A stretch of 64,000 bases of DNA from Pseudomonas sp. Fl4BN1 (GCF_009908285.1 NZ_JAAARM010000010.1:62001-126000); one strand, 5' to 3'; shown: positions 43,245-54,641, numbered from the stretch's first letter. Notes: generated by a model not told the origin, from the letters alone. A program made the numbers and translations.

Positions 43245-43361
43245 ATGAATGGCCTCTCCAGGCTACGGAGCGTCTCGGCGCCTGTACGCCGCCTGCCTGT
43301 GTGCATCTTTGTCTTCGATCCTGCGCGCCGGTCCGTGACCGGCCGGGAGGATCGCCCATGA
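43245..43361 (+). CDS. Possible 38-residue leader peptide coupled to the MFS transporter
   Basis: ATG at 43245, 9 nt after an AAAAAAGGG stretch, opens a 38-codon frame whose TGA overlaps the transporter ATG (ATGA). The peptide is Arg-rich (MNGLSRLRSVSAPVRRLP at its start) with no known domain. The A-rich CTACAAAAAAGGG before it resembles a Crc/Hfq site. It is speculative, but the exact stop-start overlap is the usual sign of coupling in this window. Confidence 0.35.
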   Translation: MNGLSRLRSVSAPVRRLPVCIFVFDPARRSVTGREDRP

Positions 43362-44689
43362 GCCAGTCTCTGCAACAGCGTGTCGACCAGGGTGCAATGA
43401 ACCGCTTCCAATGGCTGGCGGTGGGCATTTGCATCGTCCTCAACATGATCGACGGCTTCGACGTGCTGGTCATGGCCTTCACCGCGGCCTCGGTCTCGGC
43501 AGAGTGGGGCTTGAATGGCGCACAGATCGGCCTGCTGCTCAGCGCCGGGCTGTTCGGCATGGCCGCCGGCTCGCTGTTCATCGCGCCCTGGGCCGATCGC
43601 TTCGGACGCCGCCCGCTGATCCTGTTCTGCCTGTTGCTATCGGGCCTCGGCATGCTGCTGTCCGCCACCAGCCAGAGCCCCTTGCAACTGGCCCTGCTGC
43701 GCGGCCTCACCGGCCTGGGCATCGGCGGCATCCTGGCCAGCAGCAACGTGATTGCCAGTGAGTATTCCAACCGCCGCTGGCGCGGCCTGGCGGTGAGCCT
43801 GCAATCCACTGGCTATGCCCTGGGCGCGACCCTCGGCGGTTTGCTGGCGGTGTGGCTGTTGAGCCATTGGGGCTGGCGCTCGGTGTTTGTCTTCGGCGGT
43901 GTGGTGACCTTGCTGGTGATCCCGGTGGTGGTGCTGTGGCTGCCGGAGTCGGTGGACTTTCTGCTGGCCCGACGGCCTGCCGATGCCCTGCTGCGGATCA
44001 ACCGCCTGGCCCGGCGCCTGGGGCTTGTCGAACTGACCCGGCTACCGCTGGCCACGCAGCGCGAGCCGGGTGCAGCGCAAGGCTTCGGCCAGCTGTTGAC
44101 CCCCGCCATGCGCCACACCACGTTGCTGATCTGGTTGCTGTTTTTCCTGGTGATGTTCGGTTTCTACTTCGTCATGAGTTGGACTCCCAAGCTGCTAGTG
44201 GCCGCCGGGTTGTCGGCGCAGCAGGGGATTACCGGCGGGGTGCTGCTGAGCGTCGGCGGGATCTTCGGCGCGGCGTTGATCGGTGGCCTGTCGTCACGCT
44301 GGCCGCTGACCCGGGTGCTGTCGCTGTTCATGTTGATCACTGCCGGGCTGCTGGTGCTGTTCGCCAGTGCCGGCTCGTCGATGGCGGCGGCCTTGGGCCT
44401 GGGGCTGTTGATCGGGCTGTTCGCCAACGGTTGCGTGGCTGGGCTCTATGCCCTGTCACCGGTGGTGTATGACGCTTCGGTGCGGGCCACCGGCGTCGGC
44501 TGGGGCATTGGCATCGGGCGTATCGGCGCGATTGTCTCGCCGACCGTGGCCGGGGTGCTGTTGGACAGTGGCTGGCAGCCGCTGCACCTGTACGGGGTGT
44601 TTGCCGTGGTGTTCGTGATTGCTGCCGGCTGCCTGTTGCTGTTGCGGCCCCGGGTGGTGCAGGGGCAACCGGCACTGGCTCAAGGCTGA
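43358..44689 (+). CDS. MFS aromatic-acid transporter, probably vanillate (VanK-like)
   Basis: A 443-residue AAHS-family symporter. It has NMIDGFDVLVMAF in helix 1 (the GFD motif), APWADRFGRRP in loop 2-3, and the second-half motif VRATGVGWGIGIGRIG. It resembles PcaK/VanK carriers. GGGAGG precedes the ATG by 7 nt. Two TGGATCCA sites upstream match those at vanAB, so vanillate is the best guess for the substrate. Its last 10 bases overlap, tail to tail, the 3' end of the LysR gene. Confidence 0.87.
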   Translation: MSQSLQQRVDQGAMNRFQWLAVGICIVLNMIDGFDVLVMAFTAASVSAEWGLNGAQIGLLLSAGLFGMAAGSLFIAPWADRFGRRPLILFCLLLSGLGMLLSATSQSPLQLALLRGLTGLGIGGILASSNVIASEYSNRRWRGLAVSLQSTGYALGATLGGLLAVWLLSHWGWRSVFVFGGVVTLLVIPVVVLWLPESVDFLLARRPADALLRINRLARRLGLVELTRLPLATQREPGAAQGFGQLLTPAMRHTTLLIWLLFFLVMFGFYFVMSWTPKLLVAAGLSAQQGITGGVLLSVGGIFGAALIGGLSSRWPLTRVLSLFMLITAGLLVLFASAGSSMAAALGLGLLIGLFANGCVAGLYALSPVVYDASVRATGVGWGIGIGRIGAIVSPTVAGVLLDSGWQPLHLYGVFAVVFVIAAGCLLLLRPRVVQGQPALAQG

Positions 44690-45576
44690 CCGTCGATGAT
44701 CGCTTCGGCCACGGTGCGGCAGAACCAGCGCAAGGCGGCGGAGCTGTCGCTGTTGGGGTGCCAGTGCAGGGATACGTCGAACTCGCCCACGGCGAACGGC
44801 AGTTCCAGCGTCTGCAGGCCGCCGTCCTGGGTGAACAGCCGGGCGATCTGCGCCGGCAGCACGGCCAGCAGGTCGGTGCCGGGCAAGACCTTGGGCAGCA
44901 CCGAGAAGTGCGGCACATGCAGGCTGATCCGGCGTTGCACGTTCATCTGCTGCAGCACGTCCTCGACGCTGCCGTGGCCGCTGGTGCGGGTCACGGTGAT
45001 ATGCCGCTCGGCGAGGAACTGCTCCAGGCTCAATTGCTGGCCGATACGCGGATGACGGTCGCTGAGCAGGCACACATAGCGCTCGCGGATCAGTACCTGG
45101 CTGCGGGTGCCGCTGATGTTCTTGCGGCAGATCACTGCGTCGACCTTGCCGCTGGCCAGCCATTCGTTGACCTGGTCCACCTGCAACGGCAGGACCTCGA
45201 CTTCGGCCTCGGGGGCTTCGCGGTTGAGGCGCGCCAGGATCAGCGGCAGAAAGCCCATTTCGCCAAGGTCGGAGAGGGCGATGCGAAAGCGCCGCTCGGT
45301 GCTGGCCGGGTCGAAGTGGCGACTGCCGTGCACGGCGTTTTCGATGCGCGTCAGGGACTCGCGAAAGGTCAGGTACAGCTCATCGGCCAGGCGGGTGGGC
45401 TGGATGCCGTCGCGGGTGCGGCTGAACAGGGCGTCGTCCAGCAGTTCGCGCAGGCGCGCCAGGCCGTAGCTGACCGAGGGCTGGGTGACGAACAGGCGCT
45501 CGGCGGCCAGGGTCACGCTGCGGGCTTCGTAGAGGGTGACGAAGGTGCGGATCAGGTTCAGGTCGATGTGGCTCAT
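44680..45576 (-). CDS. LysR-family regulator of the benzoylformate genes
   Basis: A 298-residue LysR regulator. N-terminal helix-turn-helix (SVTLAAERLFVTQPSVSYGL, about residues 20-39) of the NahR/NodD-like subgroup (starts SHIDLNLIRTFV), then a substrate-binding domain. It is divergent from mdlC, so it is the probable activator of the mdlC operon. The inducer (benzoylformate, mandelate or benzaldehyde) is unknown. Confidence 0.88.
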   Translation of the reverse strand: MSHIDLNLIRTFVTLYEARSVTLAAERLFVTQPSVSYGLARLRELLDDALFSRTRDGIQPTRLADELYLTFRESLTRIENAVHGSRHFDPASTERRFRIALSDLGEMGFLPLILARLNREAPEAEVEVLPLQVDQVNEWLASGKVDAVICRKNISGTRSQVLIRERYVCLLSDRHPRIGQQLSLEQFLAERHITVTRTSGHGSVEDVLQQMNVQRRISLHVPHFSVLPKVLPGTDLLAVLPAQIARLFTQDGGLQTLELPFAVGEFDVSLHWHPNSDSSAALRWFCRTVAEAIIDGQP

Positions 45577-45620
45577 GGGGCCTCAGTGATATAGACAGGT
45601 TTTATTTTTAATAGAAATAG

Positions 45621-45640
45621 TATCGATTTGATCAATCTGA
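45621..45640. promoter_or_regulatory. Palindromic region between LysR and mdlC
   Basis: TATCGATTTGATCAATCTGA contains ATC-5 nt-GAT and the palindrome TTGATCAA (45628-45635), in the short divergent gap where a LysR regulator would bind. Confidence 0.4.
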
Positions 45641-45670
45641 TGGCGACTGCAAGAGTACTGCAAATTCTAA

Positions 45671-47278
<1,608 letters not shown>

Positions 47279-47360
47279 GTGCTTGAACAGCGCCGGGCCA
47301 CGCGCCCGGTGTTGCCTACCGCGGCTTGCGGATACACCACAACAATAAAAAGAGGTGGTT

Positions 47361-48749
47361 ATGAACACGACGTCCGTCACTGAAGTGCTGGATGCTGCCC
47401 CGCTTCAATCACGCTCGGGTCCCGCCAGTGCCGATATCGGCAGCTTGCTGGACCAGGGGCCTTACACCGCCATGCAGAAGATCGTGGTACTGCTGGCGGC
47501 GCTGTCCATCGTGATGGACGGTTTCGACGGCCAGCTCATCGGTTTCGCCATTCCGCTGATGATCAAGGAGTGGGGCATCACCCGCGAGGCCTTTGCCCCG
47601 GCAGTGGCGGCCGGGCTGATCGGCATGGGCATCGGCAGCGCCTGTGCCGGCCTGTTCGCTGACCGTTTCGGCCGACGCATGGCGGTCATCGCCAGTGTAT
47701 TGGTGTTCGGCACCGCGACCTGCGCCATCGGCCTGGCGCCGGATGCGCTGACGGTGGCGGCGTTGCGCTTCATTGCCGGGCTGGGCATCGGCGGCGCCTT
47801 GCCCAGCGCCACCACCATGACCGCAGAATTCACCCCGGCGCGGCGGCGCACCCTGGCAGTCACGGCGACCATTGTCTGCGTGCCCCTGGGGGGAATGCTC
47901 GCGGGGTTCTTCGCTTCCCACGTGTTGCCGTTGTATGGCTGGCGCACGCTGTTCTTCATGGGCGGTGCGCTGCCCATCGTGCTGGGTTTTGCGCTGTTGG
48001 CGACGTTGCCGGAATCGCCACGCTTCCTGGCGCGCCGACCGCAGCGCTGGAACGAACTCAGCGCGCTGCTCGGGCGCCTGGGGCGGCCAATGCCCGAGGG
48101 CACGCGCTACACCGACGCCGTGGAGCAGGCGAGTGAGCAACAAGGCGGCTTCCGGGCACTGTTCGCCAAGGGCTACGGACGTGACACGGTGGCGGTCTGG
48201 GTGGCGTTTTTCATGTGCCTGACGGCCGTCTACAGCGCCTTCAGCTGGCTGCCGACCATGCTCCAGGCCGAAGGTTTGCCACTGGCCGTCGCCGGCTCCG
48301 GCCTGACCGCCTATAACCTGGGCGGGGTGATCGGTGCGTTGGTCTGCGCGGTGGCCATGACCCGCTGGGGTTCGTTCTGGCCGTTGCTGATCTGTTGTGC
48401 CGGCGGTGCCGCCAGCGCCTTTGCCATGCAGGTGCTGGACGTCAACCAGAACACCAACCTGCTGATCTTCGGTTTCGGTGTGCATGGGTTGTTCGTCAAT
48501 GCCGTGCAATCAACCTTGTATGCGCTGTGCGCGTTTATCTATCCCACTGGAGTGCGGGCCACCGGCACCGCATCGGCCTTGGCCTTTGGTCGCCTGGGGG
48601 CGATCCTCAGTGCCTTTGCCGGTGCCACGATCATCACCCGCGGGGGCGCCGAGAGTTACCTGACACTGCTGGGCTCGGTGATGCTGCTGGCGCTGATTGC
48701 GCTGGTCGTGGTGCGCCGACATATTCCCCGGCGACTGCCGGGCCTGTGA
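47361..48749 (+). CDS. MFS aromatic-acid transporter of the benzoylformate operon
   Basis: A 462-residue AAHS-family symporter. IVMDGFDGQLIGFA has the GFD motif, LFADRFGRRM is in loop 2-3, and VRATGTASALAFGRLG is in the second half. Its N-terminal cytoplasmic tail is longer than usual (about 35 residues). AACAATAAAAAGAGG (47341-47355) combines a Crc/Hfq-type motif with the ribosome binding site before the ATG at 47361. Lying between mdlC and the dehydrogenase, it probably imports benzoylformate, mandelate or benzoate. Confidence 0.87.
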   Translation: MNTTSVTEVLDAAPLQSRSGPASADIGSLLDQGPYTAMQKIVVLLAALSIVMDGFDGQLIGFAIPLMIKEWGITREAFAPAVAAGLIGMGIGSACAGLFADRFGRRMAVIASVLVFGTATCAIGLAPDALTVAALRFIAGLGIGGALPSATTMTAEFTPARRRTLAVTATIVCVPLGGMLAGFFASHVLPLYGWRTLFFMGGALPIVLGFALLATLPESPRFLARRPQRWNELSALLGRLGRPMPEGTRYTDAVEQASEQQGGFRALFAKGYGRDTVAVWVAFFMCLTAVYSAFSWLPTMLQAEGLPLAVAGSGLTAYNLGGVIGALVCAVAMTRWGSFWPLLICCAGGAASAFAMQVLDVNQNTNLLIFGFGVHGLFVNAVQSTLYALCAFIYPTGVRATGTASALAFGRLGAILSAFAGATIITRGGAESYLTLLGSVMLLALIALVVVRRHIPRRLPGL

Positions 48750-48819
48750 TGAATCCGGCCATAGGCTGGGAGGGCAGGGCGATGATTCACTTCATTCACG
48801 CAACAAGCCAGGAGGCTCG

Positions 48820-49755
48820 ATGAACATCAGTATTCTAGGGGCGGGCGCCATGGGCTCGCTGTTTGGCGGGCGGCTGGCGGAGAGCGGCCAGCAGGTCACG
48901 TTGCTGGATATCAACGAGGCCCATCTTGAGGCGATCCGCAGCCAGGGTTTGCGCCTGCAGACCGACAGCGGCGACCGGCGAGTGCCCGGGCTCAGTGTTT
49001 GCCGCCCGGAGCAGGCTACCGGCCAGCCTGACCTGTTGCTGGTGTTCACCAAGACCCAACACACCGAGCAGGCGCTGCGCAGCGTTGCCACGCACATCGG
49101 CCAGCACACGCTGGTGCTGAGTTTGCAGAACGGCCTGGGCAACGCTGAGGCACTGTGCCGGCATCTCGCCAAGGAGCAGGTGATGATCGGCATGACCACC
49201 TGGCCCGGCGACATGGCCGGGCCCGGGCACGTGCACTCCCATGGCGAGGGCGTGGTGCGCACTTTCAGCGTGGACGGCGTCGAGCGTCCGGCCCACGCCG
49301 AAGTCGCAGCGGTGCTGGATGCCGCGGGCTTGCAGTGCGCATTGGACCCGAACATCTGGACCACCATCTGGGAGAAGGTCGCATTCAACGCGGCCTTGAA
49401 CAGCCTGTGCGCCGCCACGGGTTGCACGGTGGGGCAACTGGACGCCAGGCCGGAAGGCCCGGCGCTGGTGCGCGCGGTGGTCCTGGAGGTGCTGGCCGTG
49501 GCCCAGGCGCAGGGGATTGCGGTCGATGCCCCGCGCTGCCTGGGGAGTGTGTCCCATGCGATTGCTCATCATCGGGCGCACAAACCGTCGATGCTGCAAG
49601 ACGTATTGGCCGGCCGGCCCACGGAAATCGGTGCGATCAATGGCGAGGTCGTGGCCAGGGCGCGCGAGGTGGGTGTCGCCGTACCGCATACCGAAACCCT
49701 GCTCGGGCTGTTACGCCTGATCGAGGCACGTGCCGCCGCAGGTGCCGATGAGTAG
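48820..49755 (+). CDS. Ketopantoate-reductase (PanE/ApbA)-family oxidoreductase in the mdl operon
   Basis: A 311-residue NADPH-dependent 2-keto acid reductase-like protein. The Rossmann motif GAGAMG is at residues 7-12. KTQHTEQAL and SLQNGLGN match PanE. WEKVAFNAALNSLCA contains the catalytic Lys and Asn region, and a C-terminal EIGAINGEV is present. AGGAGG lies 5 nt before the ATG. The operon position suggests a role on a 2-keto acid such as benzoylformate rather than pantothenate synthesis, but this is inference. Confidence 0.83.
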   Translation: MNISILGAGAMGSLFGGRLAESGQQVTLLDINEAHLEAIRSQGLRLQTDSGDRRVPGLSVCRPEQATGQPDLLLVFTKTQHTEQALRSVATHIGQHTLVLSLQNGLGNAEALCRHLAKEQVMIGMTTWPGDMAGPGHVHSHGEGVVRTFSVDGVERPAHAEVAAVLDAAGLQCALDPNIWTTIWEKVAFNAALNSLCAATGCTVGQLDARPEGPALVRAVVLEVLAVAQAQGIAVDAPRCLGSVSHAIAHHRAHKPSMLQDVLAGRPTEIGAINGEVVARAREVGVAVPHTETLLGLLRLIEARAAAGADE

Positions 49756-49771
49756 TGCCGTACACCGCGCT

Positions 49772-49798
49772 CCTGAGCGGGTCGAACCCGAGCTCAGG
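49772..49798 (+). terminator. Hairpin after the PanE-like gene
   Basis: CCTGAGC and GCTCAGG form a 7-bp stem enclosing GGGT/ACCC. No T-run follows. It may partly terminate or separate expression of the dehydrogenase gene. Confidence 0.35.
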
Positions 49799-49901
49799 CT
49801 TGCCGGTCAGAAGATGATTGAGGCCCAGGGCGCAAGCCGGTGCCTTCGCCAGCACTGCGGCGCTAGCGATTTATGAATCCCGTTCTTCGAGGAGTTTTGT
49901 C

Positions 49902-51377
49902 ATGAGTGATTGCAACGCTGTCTACACCGATCTGCACCTGCAACCGATCGCCGGCCAGTGGCGTGCCGGCGCCGCCGGCAAGACCCTGGCGGTCAGCAAC
50001 CCGTTCGATGGCGCATTGCTGCTGGAAGTGGCCCAGGCCAACCGCGCCGACCTTGACGCAGCCTATCGCCAGGCTGCCGCGGTGCAGCCGCAGTGGGCGG
50101 CCCTGGGGCCGTCGGCGCGAGCGCAAGTGCTGCATGCCGCGGTGGCGATCTTCGACCGGCGCCGGGATGAAATTGTCGACTGGATCATTCGCGAGTCCGG
50201 CAGTACGCGGATCAAGGCCCTGGCTGAATGGGGCGCGGCGCGGGCGATCACCCTGGAGTCGGCGTCCTTTCCGGCGCGGGTTCATGGGCGCATTGTCGAA
50301 TCCGATGTGCCGGGCAAGGAGAGCCGGGTCTATCGCAGTGCCCTGGGGGTGGTCGGGGTGATCAGCCCGTGGAACTTCCCGCTGCACCTGACCCAGCGTT
50401 CCATTGCCCCGGCCCTGGCGCTGGGCAATGCGGTGGTGGTCAAGCCGGCCAGCGATACGCCGGTCTGCGGCGGCTTGCTGCTGGCGCGGATCTTCGAGGA
50501 AGCCGGGCTGCCGGCCGGGGTCTTCAGTGTGGTGGTCGGCGCGGGCAGCGAGATCGGCGATGCCTTTGTCGAGCACCCGATTCCGTCGCTGATCACCTTT
50601 ACCGGCTCGACCCCGGTGGGACGTGGCATCGGCCGCATTGCCAGCGGTGGCGAGCATCTCAAGCACGTGGCCCTGGAACTGGGCGGCAACAGCCCGTTCG
50701 TGGTGCTGGATGACGCCGACCTCGAACAGGCGGTGAACGCCGCAGTGTTCGGCAAGTTCCTGCACCAGGGGCAGATCTGCATGGCGATCAACCGGATCAT
50801 CCTCGACGCCAAGGTCTATGACGCCTTCGCCGAGCGCTTTGTGGCCCGGGTCAAGCAGCTCAAGGTGGGTGATCCGCAATCGATCGAGACGGTGATTGGC
50901 CCGGTGATCAACGCCAAGCAGTTGCAGGGCCTGCAGGAGAAAATTACCCTGGCGCGCCGCGAAGGCGCGGAACCTTTGTACGAGGGCGGCCTGCAGGGCA
51001 ACCTGCTGGCGCCCCACGTGTACGGTGAAGTGCGCGCCGAGATGGACCTGGCGCGCAACGAAATCTTCGGCCCGCTGGTGGGGCTGATTCGCGCACGGGA
51101 TGAAGCCCACGCCCTGGAGCTGGCCAATGACAGCGAGTTCGGCCTGTCCAGCGCGGTGTTCACCGGCAACCTGGAGCGCGGGGTGAATTTTGCCCGCCAG
51201 GTGCGTGCCGGCATGACCCACATCAACGACGTACCGGTGAACGATGAGGCCAATGCGCCGTTTGGCGGTGAGAAGAACTCCGGCCTTGGACGCTTCAATG
51301 GCGACTGGGCGATCGACGAGTTCACCCGTGATCACTGGATCAGCCTGCAACATCAGCCGCGTCAGTATCCCTTCTGA
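49902..51377 (+). CDS. mdlD: Benzaldehyde dehydrogenase
   Basis: A 491-residue aldehyde dehydrogenase that would oxidise benzaldehyde from MdlC to benzoate. Catalytic Glu259 (LELGGNSP) and Cys293 (GQICMA), cofactor-binding [11 protein letters not shown], and C-terminal [11 protein letters not shown] are present. It is more similar to benzaldehyde/salicylaldehyde dehydrogenases than to the Vdh in this window. TCGAGGAG precedes the ATG at 49902. The symbol follows pathway logic; enzymes called MdlD in P. putida belong to a different branch of the family. Confidence 0.85.
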   Translation: MSDCNAVYTDLHLQPIAGQWRAGAAGKTLAVSNPFDGALLLEVAQANRADLDAAYRQAAAVQPQWAALGPSARAQVLHAAVAIFDRRRDEIVDWIIRESGSTRIKALAEWGAARAITLESASFPARVHGRIVESDVPGKESRVYRSALGVVGVISPWNFPLHLTQRSIAPALALGNAVVVKPASDTPVCGGLLLARIFEEAGLPAGVFSVVVGAGSEIGDAFVEHPIPSLITFTGSTPVGRGIGRIASGGEHLKHVALELGGNSPFVVLDDADLEQAVNAAVFGKFLHQGQICMAINRIILDAKVYDAFAERFVARVKQLKVGDPQSIETVIGPVINAKQLQGLQEKITLARREGAEPLYEGGLQGNLLAPHVYGEVRAEMDLARNEIFGPLVGLIRARDEAHALELANDSEFGLSSAVFTGNLERGVNFARQVRAGMTHINDVPVNDEANAPFGGEKNSGLGRFNGDWAIDEFTRDHWISLQHQPRQYPF

Positions 51378-51395
51378 TGTAGCCCCCTGAGTCAC

Positions 51396-51420
51396 GCCCG
51401 GCCGCCCTGGCCGGGCTTTC
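51396..51420 (+). terminator. Rho-independent terminator after the benzaldehyde dehydrogenase gene
   Basis: GCCCGGCC-5 nt-GGCCGGGC, an 8-bp perfect stem followed by TTTC. It suggests that the mdl operon ends here or is attenuated before the porin gene. Confidence 0.65.
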
Positions 51421-51496
51421 GAGCAACCGTTGCCAGATGCGCCGTGAATGGCCTGTCGGGGAACGGCTGCGCCTAAAAAAACGGAGAACAATAATA

Positions 51497-52750
51497 ATGA
51501 GCAACCGTCACTCCTTCCTTGCGCACTCGCTGCTGGGCACCTCCTTGTCATTGGTCGGCTGTGCCTCGGCCTGGGCGGACGAGGGTGGCTTCCTTGAAGG
51601 CGCCAAGACCGACCTGCTGCTGCGCAACTATTACTTCAACCGGGATTTTCGCGACCACGATGGGCCCAAGGGGCTGGTCGCGGAGTGGGCCCAGGGCTTC
51701 ACCCTCAAGTTCAGCTCCGGCTATACCCCGGGCATCGTGGGTTTTGGCCTGGATGCCATCGGCATGTTCGGCATCAAGCTCGATAGCAGCCGCCGGGTCA
51801 GTGGCTCCGAGTTGTTGCCGGTGCATGACGATGGCAGCGCGGCGGACAATTTCGGGCGGGCCGGCGCGGCGTTGAAGATGCGCCTGTCGCAGACCGAGCT
51901 GAAGGTCGGCGAGCTGTTGCCGGATGTGCCGGTGCTGCGCTATGACGACGGGCGCCTGCTGCCGCAGACCTTTCGCGGGACGATGCTGGTCTCGCGAGAG
52001 ATCGCCGGACTGGGACTGCAGGCCGGGCAGTACCGCGCGGTGAGCCTGCGCAACTCATCGGACATGCAGGACCTGTCGGCCTGGGCTGCACCGGGGGTGA
52101 AGTCCGACGGTTTCAACTATGCCGGTGCCGAATACCGTTTCAACCAGCAGCGCACCCTGGTGGGCGCCTGGCACTCGCAGCTGGAAGACATCTACCGCCA
52201 GAGCTACTTCAACGTGCAGCACAAGCAGCCGGTGGGGGACTGGGTGCTGGGGGGCAACCTTGGTTACTTCATCGACCGCGACGATGGCAGTGCGCGCATC
52301 GGCAGGGTCGACAGTCACACTGCCTATGGCCTGTTTTCCGCCTCCACGGCCGGCCACACCCTGTACCTGGGTTTACAGAAAGTCAGCGGTGACAGCCCGT
52401 GGATGTCGGTCTATGGCAGCAGTGGCCGGACCCTGGGCAATGACATGTTCAACGGCAACTTCAGCAACGCCGGCGAGCGTTCCTGGCAACTGCGTTACGA
52501 CTACGATTTTGCCGCCGCCGGCGTGCCCGGGTTGCTGGCCATGGTGCGCTATGGCCACGGGGACAATGCCACCACCAAGGTCGGCAACGGCGGCACCGAA
52601 TGGGAACGCGATACCGAGATTGGCTACACCTTGCAGAGTGGCAGCCTGAAAAACCTCAGCCTGCGGCTGAACAACGCCACCAACCGACGCAGTTTCAATC
52701 GTGACTTTGACCAGACGCGGCTGATCGTCAGCTACCCGCTGTCGTTCTGA
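51497..52750 (+). CDS. OprD-family porin of the aromatic-acid clusters
   Basis: A 417-residue OprD-type porin. Signal peptide about 1-29 (ending ASAWA). The mature part has LLLRNYYFNRDFRDHD and EWAQGFTLKFSSGYTPG, and it ends in Phe (IVSYPLSF). It is a paralogue of the porin at 32669 (same EWAQGF, FGLD, LLPQTFRGT blocks). OpdK/BenF-type members take up vanillate or benzoate. Placed between the benzoylformate operon and vanR/vanBA, either substrate is possible. CGGAGAACAATAATA precedes the ATG and contains AACAATAA (51487-51494). Confidence 0.88.
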   Translation: MSNRHSFLAHSLLGTSLSLVGCASAWADEGGFLEGAKTDLLLRNYYFNRDFRDHDGPKGLVAEWAQGFTLKFSSGYTPGIVGFGLDAIGMFGIKLDSSRRVSGSELLPVHDDGSAADNFGRAGAALKMRLSQTELKVGELLPDVPVLRYDDGRLLPQTFRGTMLVSREIAGLGLQAGQYRAVSLRNSSDMQDLSAWAAPGVKSDGFNYAGAEYRFNQQRTLVGAWHSQLEDIYRQSYFNVQHKQPVGDWVLGGNLGYFIDRDDGSARIGRVDSHTAYGLFSASTAGHTLYLGLQKVSGDSPWMSVYGSSGRTLGNDMFNGNFSNAGERSWQLRYDYDFAAAGVPGLLAMVRYGHGDNATTKVGNGGTEWERDTEIGYTLQSGSLKNLSLRLNNATNRRSFNRDFDQTRLIVSYPLSF

Positions 52751-52907
52751 CCTGGTTGGCGGCCTGCAGCGGGTGCTGCGGGCGGCGCCAGGTCCGCGCA
52801 TGAGGGCTGGAGAAGGTCATTGCCTTGCAGCGCGTGAGGCATCGCCGCTGCAGTTGCGCCGGACCTTGCGGTACTATGGCGGCCCACGTTTTCAGGAAGC
52901 TGCCTGG

Positions 52908-53621
52908 ATGAGTAAGCCCGGTCAAACGGTGCTGGTCGCGCTGCGCAAGATGATCGCCTCGGGCGAGTTGGCGGCGGGCGAGCGACTGATGGAAGTGCCC
53001 ACCGCCGAGTTGTTCGGGGTCTCGCGCATGCCGGTGCGCATGGCCTTTCGTACCCTGGAGCAGGAAGGCCTGCTGGTGCGCTTTGGTGGGCGCGGCTTCC
53101 AGGTGCGTTCGGTCAGCGCCGAAGAGATTGCCGGGGCGGTGGAAGTGCGCGGGGTGTTGGAAGGCCTGGCAGCGCGCCAGACCGCCGAACGCGGGCTGTC
53201 CAGTGAAGCACGGGCGATCCTTGAGCGTTGCCTGGTGCAGGGTGACGGTTTGTTCGACAAGGGTTATGTCAGCGAAGAGGACCTTGAGGTCTATCACGAC
53301 CTGAACATGCGTTTTCACCAGGTGATCGTCGCGGGCAGCGGCAACCCGGCCATCGCCGACGCCCTGGCGCGCAACGACCATTTGCCGTTTGCCTCGGTGA
53401 CCGCCCTGGCGGTGGATCGCCAGGACCTGGCCCGCGAGTACCGGCGTTTCAACTACGCGCACATGCAGCATCACTCGGTGTTCGATGCCCTGGTCAATGG
53501 CCAGGGCGCGCGGGCCGAAGCGCTGATGCGCGAGCATGCCAACGCGACCCTGCGTTACGCCGAGACCTTCGGTTCGGCGCTGGCCGATGAGCGCATGAAA
53601 CTGATCCTGCCAGCATCCTAG
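52908..53621 (+). CDS. vanR: GntR-family repressor of vanillate genes
   Basis: A 237-residue GntR regulator of the FadR/FCD subgroup. The winged helix is in the N-terminal 70 residues (VPTAELFGVSRMPVRMAFRT), and a helical FCD effector domain follows, with Asp and His residues (EVYHDLNMRFHQVI) that fit metal or ligand binding. It converges with vanB (4-bp gap). In Caulobacter and Pseudomonas a GntR-type VanR next to vanAB represses them until vanillate binds. The ATG at 52908 has CAGGAAG upstream; an open extension to 52773 lacks a ribosome binding site. No TGGATCCA was seen upstream of this gene. Confidence 0.87.
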   Translation: MSKPGQTVLVALRKMIASGELAAGERLMEVPTAELFGVSRMPVRMAFRTLEQEGLLVRFGGRGFQVRSVSAEEIAGAVEVRGVLEGLAARQTAERGLSSEARAILERCLVQGDGLFDKGYVSEEDLEVYHDLNMRFHQVIVAGSGNPAIADALARNDHLPFASVTALAVDRQDLAREYRRFNYAHMQHHSVFDALVNGQGARAEALMREHANATLRYAETFGSALADERMKLILPAS

Positions 53622-53625
53622 GGCT

Positions 53626-54576
53626 TCAGATGTCCAGCACCAGCAGCGGGGTTTTCGCCCGCGAGCAGCAGGGGGTGAACTGGTCGTTGCGGGCCTGCTC
53701 ATCCTCAGTGAGGTACAGGTCGCGATGCTCTGGCACGCCCTCCAGGACCCGGGTCAGGCAGGTGCCGCAGATACCTTGCTCGCAGGAAATCGCCACCTCG
53801 ATGCCTTGATCCTGCAGCACCTGGACCACGCTGCGATCCGCCGGGACCTGCAACACCTGGCCGCTGCTGGCAATCTGGATGGCAAAGCTGCCGTCGGCGC
53901 GGTGGTCGCTGGGCGCGGCGCTGAAGTATTCGCGGTGTAGGCAGGCTTCCTGCCAGCCCTGTTCCCTGGCGCTGTCGAGAATGTGCTGCATGAAGCCGCC
54001 GGGACCGCAGACATAAAGGTGCTGGTCGGCCCGGGGGCCGGCCAGGACCTGGGCCGCATCGAGGGCGCTGGCGGGCTGCTCGTCGAAATGCAGGAATACC
54101 CGGTCGGCGAATGCCGAGTCGCGCAAGCGCTGGACAAAGGCCGCGCGCGGTGCGGAGCGAGCGCAATAGTGCAGCTCGAAATCCGCGCCGCTGTGGGCCA
54201 GGCGCTCGGCCATGCAGAGGATCGGCGTGATGCCGATCCCGCCGGCGAACAGCAGGCTGCGCCGGGCGCCCGGTTCCAGAGGGAACAGGTTGCGCGGCTC
54301 GCTGATACGCAACTGTTCACCTACCTCGATCTGTTCGTGGAGGCTGCGCGAGCCGCCCCGGGAGTGGGGATCCTTGAGCACCCCGATCAGGTAGCGATGA
54401 CGCTCCTCGGGGTGGTTGAACAGCGAATATTGGCGCACCAGGCCGTTTGCCAGATGCACATCGATATGGGCGCCGGCGCTGAAGGCCGGCAAGGGGTGGC
54501 CGTCCACCGCTACCAGTTCGTAGCTGCAAATATCCTCGGCTTCGTTGTGGCGCGAAGCCACCAGCACGTTGATCAT
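53626..54576 (-). CDS. vanB: Vanillate O-demethylase reductase subunit
   Basis: A 316-residue reductase that passes electrons from NADH through flavin and a plant-type [2Fe-2S] centre to VanA. FMN site RQYSLFNHP (49-57), NAD site LLFAGGIGITPI, and four cluster cysteines Cys265, Cys270, Cys273 and Cys303. The ATG at 54576 has CCGAGGAC upstream. The longer frame from 54612 would add 12 residues with no ribosome binding site. It lies 65 bp downstream of vanA on the same strand. Confidence 0.95.
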   Translation of the reverse strand: MINVLVASRHNEAEDICSYELVAVDGHPLPAFSAGAHIDVHLANGLVRQYSLFNHPEERHRYLIGVLKDPHSRGGSRSLHEQIEVGEQLRISEPRNLFPLEPGARRSLLFAGGIGITPILCMAERLAHSGADFELHYCARSAPRAAFVQRLRDSAFADRVFLHFDEQPASALDAAQVLAGPRADQHLYVCGPGGFMQHILDSAREQGWQEACLHREYFSAAPSDHRADGSFAIQIASSGQVLQVPADRSVVQVLQDQGIEVAISCEQGICGTCLTRVLEGVPEHRDLYLTEDEQARNDQFTPCCSRAKTPLLVLDI

Positions 54577-54641
54577 CGTCGGTCCTCGGAAGGTCGCCAG
54601 CGCAGTGTTCACTGCGCTCTATCGGCAAGGCTGGGGGCGGA

